A stretch of DNA of 64,000 nt from Macellibacteroides fermentans (GTDB taxonomy: Bacteria > Bacteroidota > Bacteroidia > Bacteroidales > Tannerellaceae). Below are positions 35,210-45,039 of the stretch, one piece after another. The notes beneath the pieces are model-generated. The model did not search any database and was not told the origin of the DNA. It saw nothing but the letters and a program-made list of their open reading frames with translations. How positions within the stretch are numbered: the first letter of the stretch is position 1; every line of letters begins with the position of its first letter. Location: NCBI RefSeq assembly GCF_013409575.1, contig NZ_JACCCY010000001.1, positions 1 through 64,000 on the forward strand, read 5' to 3'. Both the position numbers and the translations under genes were made by a program.

Positions 35210-36982
35210 ATGATGAAAACTATAAAATATATAATCGTTTCTGTATTGGCTATGTTTGCAACAACAAGCTGTAATACATTGGATATTGAGGATATCTATG
35301 ACTACAATGCAGAATTAGTATGGAATGACCAATCGCTGGTAAATGCCTATATGGCCAATCTGTATGCGAACGTGTTTAGTAACTGGTCTCCTTCGCTTGA
35401 TCAGTCAACACAACAATTATCGGGTATAGTCTTTTATCCGGACCGTATTAACATGACCAACGGCGAGTATAAATTGTGGAACTACACGAATATCCGCTTG
35501 ATTAACGAGGCTATTCAAAATGTAAGTGCAGGTAATTTGCCGGATAACTTCAAAAATGAGATAATTGCCCAATCTAAGTTCTTAAGGGCATACGTCTACT
35601 TCGATATGGTTGTGTATCACGGAGGCGTTCCTTATATTACCGTTCCGCAGGACAAAGATAAAGACGACCTGTATGTGAAAAGAAACTCCACGAAAGAGTG
35701 TTTCGACCTGATCATAAAGGACCTGGATGATGCTATCGGTGATTTACCTGAAAGAATCTCCACTTCGTCTGCCAACTTCGGAAAGATTGACGGTTGTTTT
35801 GCCACAGCCTTTAAAGCAAAAGTATTGCTTTATAAAGCATCTCCTCAGTTTAATCCATCCAACAAGTGGGATAATGCTTATTGGAAAGAGGCTTATGCCG
35901 CCAATGAAGCTGCCTACAATAAACTAAAAGGGTTGGGTTATGCACTAACACCCGATTATGCCAATATATTTTTGAATGAACGTGGTCCGGAGGTTGTTTT
36001 CTCTGTTATTAATACCTATCCGAATAAAACAGCCAACTGGGATTACGGTGTACGTCCCGGATCCGAAAGCCGTGGTAATGCGTGGGCTTCGCCAACATGG
36101 GATTTCGTTAAAGAGTTTCCTATGAAGGATGGTAAGCTTTACAATGACCCAACAAGCAAGTATTATAAGACAGATGCTAACTTCCTTCAATCATACTGGT
36201 TGAACAGAGATCCCCGCTTTGATAAATCGGTGGTTTGGAATGGCTCGGTATACGAAGTTTCAAATAAAAAGGGAAACAGACAGTATACAGCATTGGGTGT
36301 TGCGGATGTACTGGACGATTTTGGTGTAAACCCGAAGGCAGGAACCAATTCAACTAACCTGGACTCATATAGTGGTTTCTTTATTCGTAAGGCGAGTGAT
36401 TTGTCTTTGTTACAGTCGGAAGTGCAGCAATACGACATCGACTATATTGTAATGCGCTTTGCCGAGGTGATGCTTAATTATGCCGAAACAGCCAACGAAA
36501 CCGGAAAATCGGATGTAGCGTTAACTATCCTGAAGGAAATAAGAAATCGTGCAGGTATTGAAGCCGGGGCTGATGGTAATTATGGTATTACTACCACCAC
36601 CCGCGAAGGTATCAGAGAGGCTATCCTTGCCGAAAGAAACATTGAATTCTGCTTTGAAGGTAAGTATTTTTGGGATTTGAGAAGACTGAGGATGCTGGAC
36701 CGTCTGGATGGTAAAACCAAATTTGGAGTAGAAGCCATTGCCATAAATCCGGATGGATCAGAAATGTCTATCGCCGAAGCAAAAGCGAAAGCAGCCAAAA
36801 ATGAACTCAAGGAGGCCGATTTTAAATACACCGTTCATCAGATTCCTTTTACCGGAGTGAAGATCTCTTCGGTACCCGAAAAATATTATTTCTTCCCAAT
36901 CAAACAATCAGTCATTGATTTGAACAGTAACATTGAGCAGAATAGTAACTGGGGCGGTACGTTTAATCCAACTTTAGAGTAA
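35210..36982 (+). CDS. RagB/SusD-family substrate-binding lipoprotein
   Basis: A 590-residue surface lipoprotein with lipobox ATTSC (Cys21). It shows the SusD signature: an N-terminal NDQSLVNAYMANLYAN, central TPR-like helices (AQSKFLRAYVYFDMVVYHGGVPY), and a C-terminal EVMLNYAETANETG with RNIEFCFEGKYFWDLRR. It forms the lid of the SusC transporter, capturing glycan at the cell surface. It starts 11 bp after SusC, in the same transcript, and is followed by a terminator. Confidence 0.97.
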   Translation: MMKTIKYIIVSVLAMFATTSCNTLDIEDIYDYNAELVWNDQSLVNAYMANLYANVFSNWSPSLDQSTQQLSGIVFYPDRINMTNGEYKLWNYTNIRLINEAIQNVSAGNLPDNFKNEIIAQSKFLRAYVYFDMVVYHGGVPYITVPQDKDKDDLYVKRNSTKECFDLIIKDLDDAIGDLPERISTSSANFGKIDGCFATAFKAKVLLYKASPQFNPSNKWDNAYWKEAYAANEAAYNKLKGLGYALTPDYANIFLNERGPEVVFSVINTYPNKTANWDYGVRPGSESRGNAWASPTWDFVKEFPMKDGKLYNDPTSKYYKTDANFLQSYWLNRDPRFDKSVVWNGSVYEVSNKKGNRQYTALGVADVLDDFGVNPKAGTNSTNLDSYSGFFIRKASDLSLLQSEVQQYDIDYIVMRFAEVMLNYAETANETGKSDVALTILKEIRNRAGIEAGADGNYGITTTTREGIREAILAERNIEFCFEGKYFWDLRRLRMLDRLDGKTKFGVEAIAINPDGSEMSIAEAKAKAAKNELKEADFKYTVHQIPFTGVKISSVPEKYYFFPIKQSVIDLNSNIEQNSNWGGTFNPTLE

Positions 36983-37006
36983 TGCGTATTTAGATTTAAT
37001 AAAATC

Positions 37007-37042
37007 AGAAGCTGTCTTACGAAGGGCAGCTTCTGTTTTTTT
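37007..37042 (+). terminator. Intrinsic terminator after the SusC/SusD operon
   Basis: AGAAGCTG (37007-37014) pairs with CAGCTTCT (37027-37034), followed by GTTTTTTTA. Confidence 0.9.
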
Positions 37043-37220
37043 ATTAAAACTGAATTTAATTTATTGGTATTATTAATAATATGTCTTATTTTTGAGTTTT
37101 CGTTTTACTTTATGTGATGTAATTATGAAGAAACCATTCTAAAGATAACAATTATAAAAGAATGGCGAATATTGCAGACATTTAAACGGAAATTGAAGAT
37201 AATTTGACAGCTAATTAGAG

Positions 37221-37250
37221 TTGATATGTTCAATATAATAATTATTTTTG
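37221..37250 (+). promoter_or_regulatory. Promoter of the oxidoreductase/DUF1080 operon
   Basis: TTGA (37221-37224), 18 bp, TATTTTTG (37243-37250), 37 bp before the ATG at 37288. The remaining intergenic sequence (36983-37287) is AT-rich with only the terminator at 37007-37042. Confidence 0.55.
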
Positions 37251-37287
37251 CGATTCTTAAAACTATAAGTTTAACATATTTCATACT

Positions 37288-38544
37288 ATGAAAACAAACA
37301 GAAGAGATTTCTTAAAGACTCTCGGCGGTGTTGCGGCATTTACAGTAGTCCCGCGGCATGTGCTGGGAAATGGGTTTATTGCCCCAAGTGATCAACTTAC
37401 CAAAGGTATTATAGGTACCGGAGGAATGGGGCGCGGCCACCTCAACTACGAAGGTACCCGTTTAGTTGCAGTCTGCGACGTTGATAAGAAACACCTTGAA
37501 CTGGGCAAAAACCTGGTTAAAGACAAAATTGCAGCCTATACAGATTTCCGCGATTTAATTTTGGATAAGAATGTAGACATCGTGCACATTGCAACTCCTC
37601 CTCACTGGCACGGAATTATGTCGGTCGAAGCTGCCAAAGCAGGTAAGGATATCTGGTGTGAAAAACCGATGACCCGTACAATCGGCGAAGGTAAACGTGT
37701 GATGGAAGCTGTAAAACAATATGGAAGCATGTTCCGTCTTAATACCTGGTTCCGTTTTAAAGATCCTTTCTACGGATTGGGTACGCCCGTTAAACCCTTG
37801 AAGAAACTGGTTCAGAGCGGTATGCTGGGATGGCCGTTAAAGGTTACAATCAGCAAACATACCGGATTTGACTGGAAGTTCTACTGGGTAGGGAAAGAAT
37901 ATCTTGAACCGCAACCTGTTCCTGCCGAACTGGATTATGACATGTGGTTAGGCCCGGCTCCTTATAAACCTTACAATGCCCACAGGGTACACCAGACATT
38001 CCGTGGATACTGGGATTATGATGGTGGTGGTTTAGGTGATATGGGACAGCATTATATCGACCCCGTACAGTATATATTAGGAAAAGATCATACAAGCCCT
38101 GTTAAAGTTGAGGTGGATGCTCCACAACAGCATCCGGATGCAGTAGGAACCTGGCGTTCCATTACCTACACTTACGAAGACGGTTGCCAGATTGTTCTTT
38201 GGGGTGGCGATTATGGTAATCCGGATACACCTTACATTGCAGGTCCGAATGGTAATGTTTATAAGAATTTTGTTTGTGATATTCCAAACTGGGAAAAGAA
38301 ATTAGCAGATTATCCGGAACCCGAACCTCAAATCTCTGAGTTCCTTACCAGTGTTAAGACCCGTCAGAAATTTGCATTGAACGAAGAAAACGGATTCCGT
38401 TCTGCTACCATTGTTAATATGGGAGCGGTAGCGTTGCGTTTGAACCGTACCTTGCATTTTGATCCTGTTAAACTTGAATTTGTCAATGACGAAGCAGCAA
38501 ACCGTCTGTTGGATCAGCCGGCGCGTGCACCTTGGAATATCTAA
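37288..38544 (+). CDS. Gfo/Idh/MocA-family oxidoreductase with Tat-like signal
   Basis: A 418-residue NAD(P)-type dehydrogenase. The N-terminal RRDFLKTLGG is a twin-arginine-like signal, so the protein is probably exported. The Rossmann fold has GIIGTGGMGRGHL and the family motif WCEKPMTRTI; a conserved GDMGQHYIDP segment lies in the catalytic C-terminal domain. Related exported enzymes oxidise glycosides at C3 to 3-keto sugars. The DUF1080 gene, a family assigned 3-keto-disaccharide hydrolase activity, follows 20 bp downstream, so a two-step oxidise-then-cleave route is plausible. Confidence 0.95.
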   Translation: MKTNRRDFLKTLGGVAAFTVVPRHVLGNGFIAPSDQLTKGIIGTGGMGRGHLNYEGTRLVAVCDVDKKHLELGKNLVKDKIAAYTDFRDLILDKNVDIVHIATPPHWHGIMSVEAAKAGKDIWCEKPMTRTIGEGKRVMEAVKQYGSMFRLNTWFRFKDPFYGLGTPVKPLKKLVQSGMLGWPLKVTISKHTGFDWKFYWVGKEYLEPQPVPAELDYDMWLGPAPYKPYNAHRVHQTFRGYWDYDGGGLGDMGQHYIDPVQYILGKDHTSPVKVEVDAPQQHPDAVGTWRSITYTYEDGCQIVLWGGDYGNPDTPYIAGPNGNVYKNFVCDIPNWEKKLADYPEPEPQISEFLTSVKTRQKFALNEENGFRSATIVNMGAVALRLNRTLHFDPVKLEFVNDEAANRLLDQPARAPWNI

Positions 38545-38564
38545 TCTTATAAATTGAAATATAG

Positions 38565-41500
38565 ATGAAAAAAATATATTTGCCAATAGGCGCATTATTA
38601 TTATCGGCATCTCTTTGGGCGCAAGAGCCACAGGGCAGAACAGCCAGTACCATTGTTGCCGATGTTTTGGCGCAAATGCCGGCACAAAAACAGGCAGAAT
38701 ACAATAAGTTACTTCAGTCTCTTTCTACTACAGGAGAAGATGGTGTAGCCATGTTGGTTAAAATGATTAACGAACCGGGTAAAGGAAGCAACTCTCAGGT
38801 GGAATACGCACTGAGCGGACTTACCCATTATGTGATGGCAACGGGTAACGAAAGCGCACGTTTAACTACTGCTACTGCTTACGGCAAGGTGCTCGAACAG
38901 GTTTCAAACCGCGAAATCAAAGCCTTTATCATTCGCCAGCTTCAGTTGGTTGGAAAGGATGAAAGCGTATCTGTACTTGCCAAATACCTGACTCAGGAGA
39001 ATCTGGCCGGACCAGCTGCCCGTGCTTTGGTATCCTTTAATTCAGCAAAAGCTGATAACGCGCTAACAGCAGCATTGCAGTCGGCCAAAAACAATGTATC
39101 CATCCAGAAAGACATCATTCAGGCAATTGCCGAAGCTGATGCAACGGGAGTGGAGCAGGCCTTGTTGGATCTGTTGGCTACTCAGGATCAGAATTTGCAG
39201 AAAGTAACGCTGTATGCACTGAGTCAGATCGGATCAGCCACTTCGTTAAACGCCCTGGGAGCATTGGCAGAAAAGTCAGCTTTCACAATGGAAAATACCG
39301 GAGCAAACGAAGCCTACATCGCTCTGATTAAAAAGTTGGCTGCCGATGGAAATACGCAGGCTGCCGAAGCTGCTGCAAACGACCTGCTTAGCAAAGCAAC
39401 TAAACTTGGTAAAACACAGACACGTAATTCTGCCCTCGAAATACTGCTCTCTATTCAAAAAGAGAAAGGTTTGAAGCTGGTTCTTGCAGCATTGAAGGAT
39501 GCTTCTAAGGAATACCGCAATGCGGCATTAGATTATACCTCTTCAATTGTTAACGACGAAGTATACGTTACCCTGTTCAAAACAATGGATAAAGCCAAAC
39601 CCGAACCAAAAACAGACATCCTTAACTGGATTGCCAGTCAGAGTGAATGTCCGGTTCAGCGTGAAGCTATCCGCAAAGTGATGATCAAATTTGATCAGCC
39701 AGCCACCGAACTGATACGCAAACAGGTAAAGAATAACGATTTTGGAGTGAAAGAAGCTGCCGTATGGGCATTGGTTAAGTTGGGAGATCCCAATACAATC
39801 GGTGATATTTCGGCACTACTTACTTCATCAGACGAGCAGGTTGTGAAATTAGCTCAACGTGCCCTGGCCTCTTTCAAGGGTGATATATCAACACCTGTGG
39901 TAAAGGCAATTGATAAATCTAAGGAAGCCGGCAAAATAGCTGGAATAGAACTGTTGGCTCAGCGTAAGTCTTCTGCCAATCTTAACACTGTTCTGGCGCA
40001 GACTAAATCAGACAATGAGTCTGTAAAGAAAGCGGCTTATGCTGCATTGAAAGATGTGGTGGAGGAAAGAGATCTTGTAAACATGTGCGGAATGCTTGAA
40101 ACGGCAGACGCTTCTACTATTGTTCCATTGCAACAGGCTGTAATTACAGCTGTTAGCGGAATGAGTAAAGAAGCCCAGGTTTCTACAATCAGCAACCGGA
40201 TGTTGCAGGCAGGCGAAAGTAAAAAACACCTTTATTATATCGTGTTGGCACAAACAGGCGATGCAAAAGCACTTTCTGTAATCTCGGAAGGCTTTGCTAA
40301 AGGTCAGGGAGCCGCAAAAGATGCAGCTTTTGAAGCATTGATGAGCTGTAAAGGTCTTGAAGCTGCCGATGCACTCTATGCTATCTGCAAAGATTCATCT
40401 GCTCCGGGCTATTTTGACCGTGCAATGAATGCATATGTTAAATTGGTTTCGAATGCTCAATATACCGGCGAAAACCGATTGATCCGTTTAAGAAAAGCAA
40501 TGGAGATCGCCAAGACCGATGCTCAGAAGGTTGCCATCTTAAAGCAAATTGAACGCACAGGTACTTACCTGGGTATGTTGTATGCCGGCGAATTCTTAAA
40601 TGAAAAACCGTTACAGCAAGCTGCAGCTAACGCTGTTATGAATATTGCTCTGGGTAATAAAACCTATACCGGCGAGAATGTAAAGACGCTTTTAAACAAA
40701 GTGAAAGAGGTTCTCGACAATCCGGATGCAGGTTATCAGAAACAGGCTATCCAAAAGCATCTGGATGAAATGGCAGACGAAAAAGGTTTTGTATCGTTGT
40801 TTAACGGAAAAGACCTGAGCGGATGGAAGGGCTTGGTTAAAAACCCAATCTTGCGTGCTAAAATGAAACCAGAAGAGTTGGCTGCCGAACAGGCTAAAGC
40901 CGACGAGAAGGCTCGTTCTACCTGGTCTGTTCAGGATGGAGTATTGGTATTTAACGGTAAAGGTGATAACCTTTGCACCGATAAGCAATATGGTGATTTT
41001 GAAATGTACGTTGACTGGATGCTTGACCCTGCAGGTCCTGAGGCTGATGCCGGAGTTTATCTGCGCGGTACTCCCCAGGTTCAGATTTGGGATACAGCCC
41101 GTGTAAAGGTAGGTGCCCAGGTTGGATCGGGTGGTTTGTATAACAACCAGAAAAATCCTAGTCAACCGTTGAAGGTGGCCGACAATAAGTTGGGCGAGTG
41201 GAACAGCTTTTATATTAAAATGGTGGGCGACCGTGTAACGGTTTACCTGAATGGCGAGCTTGTAGTGAACAATGTAATTCTGGAAAATTACTGGGATCGT
41301 TCGCAACCTATCTTCCCGATAGAGCAGATCGAATTACAGGCACACGGAAGCAAAGTAAGCTATCGCAATATTTTAGTGAAGGAACTAAAACGCGCAGAAC
41401 CATTCCAACTTTCGGAACAAGAAAAGAAAGAAGGTTTCAAGGTGTTGTTTGACGGAACGAATATGCACAACTGGACTGGTAATACGGTAGACTATGTATT

Positions 41501-42011
41501 GGAAGACGGTTGTATTTCGATGAAGCCAAGTACTGCGCACGGTGGCAATCTGTATACAAAAGATGAATACAAAGACTTTGTGTATCGTTTCGAATTCCAG
41601 CTTACACCGGGAGCCAACAACGGATTAGGTATCCGTACTCCGATGGAAGGTGATGCAGCTTATGTAGGTATGGAATTGCAGATTCTGGACAATGAAGCTC
41701 CTATCTACAAAGACCTCAAGGTATATCAATACCATGGATCTGTATATGGAATTATTCCTGCAAAAAGAGGATTCCATAAACCAATGGGCGAGTGGAACTA
41801 CCAGGAGGTTGTAGCCAAAGGAAACCGTATTACGGTTACTTTGAATGGAACTGTAATTTTGGATGGTGATATTAAAGAGGCTACCAAGAATGGTACACCT
41901 GATGGAAAACAACATCCGGGCTTGTTCAACGAAAAGGGTCACATCGGATTCCTTGGTCATGGTTCTCCTGTAAAGTTCAGAAACATCCGTGTCAAAGAAT
42001 TGAAGAAATAA
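38565..42011 (+). CDS. Large HEAT-repeat plus double DUF1080 protein
   Basis: A 1148-residue exported protein with a signal peptide ending near LSASLWAQ. About residues 25-735 are helical HEAT-like repeats (for example GVKEAAVWALVKLGDPNTIG). Two DUF1080 (3-keto-disaccharide hydrolase-like, concanavalin-like) domains follow: the first starts near 739 with FVSLFNGKDLSGWKG, the second near 957 with FKVLFDGTNMHNWTG. Most DUF1080 proteins carry one domain and no large repeat array, so this is an unusual fusion. The partner oxidoreductase is encoded immediately upstream. The HEAT region may bind substrate or partner proteins. Terminator follows at 42035-42068. Confidence 0.9.
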   Translation: MKKIYLPIGALLLSASLWAQEPQGRTASTIVADVLAQMPAQKQAEYNKLLQSLSTTGEDGVAMLVKMINEPGKGSNSQVEYALSGLTHYVMATGNESARLTTATAYGKVLEQVSNREIKAFIIRQLQLVGKDESVSVLAKYLTQENLAGPAARALVSFNSAKADNALTAALQSAKNNVSIQKDIIQAIAEADATGVEQALLDLLATQDQNLQKVTLYALSQIGSATSLNALGALAEKSAFTMENTGANEAYIALIKKLAADGNTQAAEAAANDLLSKATKLGKTQTRNSALEILLSIQKEKGLKLVLAALKDASKEYRNAALDYTSSIVNDEVYVTLFKTMDKAKPEPKTDILNWIASQSECPVQREAIRKVMIKFDQPATELIRKQVKNNDFGVKEAAVWALVKLGDPNTIGDISALLTSSDEQVVKLAQRALASFKGDISTPVVKAIDKSKEAGKIAGIELLAQRKSSANLNTVLAQTKSDNESVKKAAYAALKDVVEERDLVNMCGMLETADASTIVPLQQAVITAVSGMSKEAQVSTISNRMLQAGESKKHLYYIVLAQTGDAKALSVISEGFAKGQGAAKDAAFEALMSCKGLEAADALYAICKDSSAPGYFDRAMNAYVKLVSNAQYTGENRLIRLRKAMEIAKTDAQKVAILKQIERTGTYLGMLYAGEFLNEKPLQQAAANAVMNIALGNKTYTGENVKTLLNKVKEVLDNPDAGYQKQAIQKHLDEMADEKGFVSLFNGKDLSGWKGLVKNPILRAKMKPEELAAEQAKADEKARSTWSVQDGVLVFNGKGDNLCTDKQYGDFEMYVDWMLDPAGPEADAGVYLRGTPQVQIWDTARVKVGAQVGSGGLYNNQKNPSQPLKVADNKLGEWNSFYIKMVGDRVTVYLNGELVVNNVILENYWDRSQPIFPIEQIELQAHGSKVSYRNILVKELKRAEPFQLSEQEKKEGFKVLFDGTNMHNWTGNTVDYVLEDGCISMKPSTAHGGNLYTKDEYKDFVYRFEFQLTPGANNGLGIRTPMEGDAAYVGMELQILDNEAPIYKDLKVYQYHGSVYGIIPAKRGFHKPMGEWNYQEVVAKGNRITVTLNGTVILDGDIKEATKNGTPDGKQHPGLFNEKGHIGFLGHGSPVKFRNIRVKELKK

Positions 42012-42034
42012 GAACTCTGCTTTTATCGTGAATT

Positions 42035-42068
42035 AAAGGGCGTCCAACAGGTTTGGATGCCCTTTTTT
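42035..42068 (+). terminator. Intrinsic terminator after the DUF1080 gene
   Basis: AAAGGGCGTCCAA (42035-42047) pairs with TTGGATGCCCTTT (42053-42065) with a G-U wobble, then TTT. Confidence 0.93.
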
Positions 42069-42159
42069 AGTTGTTTAAAGCCATTCATCGCTTTTATATA
42101 CCATGTTTATGGTATTCGAAATGCCTATATCGAGTGATATCGGCTAAGTCTGCTTGGTC

Positions 42160-42167
42160 TATCTTTG
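42160..42167 (+). promoter_or_regulatory. -7 element of the metY-like gene
   Basis: TATCTTTG at 42160-42167, 32 bp upstream of the ATG at 42200; the -33 element is weak. Confidence 0.5.
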
Positions 42168-42196
42168 CTGAAAACAATTCATAAAAAAACAGATAG

Positions 42197-43501
<1,305 letters not shown>

Positions 43502-43512
43502 TATTTCCTTTC

Positions 43513-43644
43513 CCAATCATATATGAATGGATAACAAGCCTTATATGTTTTGAAAACAAGCTATATATGAATGATAAGCAAGCTCTATATGATTGAGGAA
43601 CGGTGTGTATATGATTGATAATCAGACTGTAGTGTATTGAAGTT
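43513..43644. repeat. Tandem array of six 22-bp units
   Basis: Units begin at 43513, 43535, 43557, 43579, 43601 and 43623, each exactly 22 bp. The consensus is about CAAGCTNTATATGAATGATA plus two bases; the sixth unit is the most diverged. Noncoding. Its TATATGATTG core is shared with the 22-bp array at 10857-10966. Confidence 0.85.
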
Positions 43645-43708
43645 TCTTAGGACAATGAATGGGGGAAAATCCTATTATTTTTTACTTGAAAAGTAATGAG
43701 AAACGTCT

Positions 43709-43796
43709 CAAAAAGTATATACATTTTGAGCAAAAAGTCCTAACATTTTGAGGAAAAAGTCCAAACATTTTGCGCAAAAAGTCCTAACACTTTATT
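43709..43796. repeat. Second tandem array, four 22-bp units, different sequence
   Basis: Units begin at 43709, 43731, 43753 and 43775, each exactly 22 bp, with core CAAAAAGTCCTAACATTTTG. Same period as the array at 43513-43644 but a different consensus. Noncoding. Confidence 0.88.
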
Positions 43797-43872
43797 CACG
43801 AAGTGACTCGCACTGAATTTGGTTTACACTGCCCAAATAATGGGTTATGGGGAGCTGGATTTCTGTTGGCTA

Positions 43873-43906
43873 AACCTGGTTAGGGCTTGATACCCTAATC
43901 AGGTTT
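43873..43906. terminator. Hairpin between repeat arrays, terminator-like
   Basis: AACCTGGTTAGGG (43873-43885) pairs with CCCTAATCAGGTT (43893-43905) with one wobble and a 7-nt loop. The T-run after it is short, so terminator function is uncertain. Confidence 0.5.
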
Positions 43907-43936
43907 TACTATTTAATTTGAGTAAATGTTTTTTGA

Positions 43937-44103
43937 TTCTTTAAACTGAGAAACTAGACATATCAGAAATCATTCTACTGAAAGTTTGGACACTTTTCAA
44001 ATCATTAAACCGAGAATCCAGACATCTCTTCAAATGTCATACTGCGATTCTTTACACCTTACCAAAATCCATCCTAAAATAGTTTACACCCGATGGATAT
44101 ATC
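43937..44103. repeat. Five degenerate 32-36 bp repeats
   Basis: Units begin at 43937, 43973, 44005, 44040 and 44072, with lengths of 36, 32, 35, 32 and 32 bp. They share a variable AGACAT or TTTACACC-like segment and most end near CAAATCA or AAATCCA. Divergence suggests an old array. Noncoding; it runs up to the end of the convergent marC-like gene. Confidence 0.5.
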
Positions 44104-44159
44104 TGAACCGGACTTGCTGCAGGTTCAAACGTAGGCTTGGTTCAATTGCAAGCTGGTTC

Positions 44160-44750
44160 TTACAGACTGCCGATCAGTGAGGTCAGATTGGCGGTGATAA
44201 GTCTCACGGCGATAGCTAGCAGAATGATTCCGAAGAATTTACGCATCACATAGATACCGCTTTTGCCGAAAAACTTTTCTACAACGTATACCTTCTTTAG
44301 TACTACATAAACCACTATCATATTTAACGCCACAGCAATGATAATATTCAGGATATTATATTCTGCCCGCAACGAAAGCAATGTAGTAAAGGAGGCTGCA
44401 CCGGCAATAAGCGGAAATACCAGAGGTACAATGGTTGCTGTACCACCCGGACTATCATTCTTAAAAATTTCTATGTTAAAGATCATCTCTACGGCAAGCA
44501 CAAAGAGAACAAGTCCGCCAGCTACCGCAAACGATGATATATCTACCTGGAATAAAGCGAGCAGAGCCTGACCGACAAATAAGAATGCCACTAAAATAAC
44601 AAACGAGATGAGAGCTGCTTTACCTGCCTCGAAAGTCTGGTCCTTCTGCTCGAGGCTAATAATAATGGGAATAGCTCCCAATATATCAATTACAGCAAAT
44701 AGTACCACAAAAGCACTTAAAACCTCTTTAAAACTAAAAAATAAATCCAT
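44160..44750 (-). CDS. MarC-family integral membrane protein
   Basis: A 196-residue protein with about six transmembrane segments. It starts MDLFFSFKEVLSAFVVLFAV with the family-typical IDILGAIPIII, and has FPLIAGAASFTTLLSL in the middle. MarC proteins are widespread inner-membrane proteins; despite the name, no antibiotic-resistance role is established. A minus-strand -7 element TAGCTTTG (CAAAGCTA, plus 44826-44833) lies 76 bp upstream of the start. Confidence 0.92.
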   Translation of the reverse strand: MDLFFSFKEVLSAFVVLFAVIDILGAIPIIISLEQKDQTFEAGKAALISFVILVAFLFVGQALLALFQVDISSFAVAGGLVLFVLAVEMIFNIEIFKNDSPGGTATIVPLVFPLIAGAASFTTLLSLRAEYNILNIIIAVALNMIVVYVVLKKVYVVEKFFGKSGIYVMRKFFGIILLAIAVRLITANLTSLIGSL

Positions 44751-44914
44751 CTGGTTTAAAATTTAACTGTTATTACCTGGAAAAATCCATTCAATTCAAT
44801 CCGATTGATATTGTCAATTTGTCTGCAAAGCTACAAAAAAATAACAGAAAATAATGATTTTTTACAAATTACAGGGTATTATTTGGGTTTGTTTCAAGAT
44901 AATTGCAATGCTTA

Positions 44915-45000
44915 GTCGAAGAGGAAAGGTGTAAAATAGGCCTTCATCCGATGGTGTAAGGTGCCGGCTTCATTGCTCTGTCGAAAAGGAGAGATGTAAA
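44915..45000. repeat. Two related ~21-bp segments in the MarC/TldE gap
   Basis: Segments beginning GTCGAAGAGGAAAGGTG (44915) and GTCGAAAAGGAGAGATG (44980) are near-copies 65 bp apart. They precede a strong terminator, so this part may belong to an RNA rather than be a plain spacer. Confidence 0.5.
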
Positions 45001-45037
45001 CTCCCGAAGCTTTAAGCCGGGCTTCGGGAGTTTTTTT
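45000..45037 (+). terminator. Strong intrinsic terminator
   Basis: ACTCCCGAAGC (45000-45010) pairs with GCTTCGGGAGT (45021-45031), then TTTTTTATT on the plus strand. The adjacent minus-strand gene may also use the hairpin, but its U-tract is weak. What plus-strand transcript it ends is unclear. Confidence 0.85.
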
Positions 45038-45039
45038 AT

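Noticed and set aside
43513-43796. Possible CRISPR array
   Set aside because: The repeats are directly adjacent with a fixed 22-bp period and have no unique spacers; no cas genes are present in the window.
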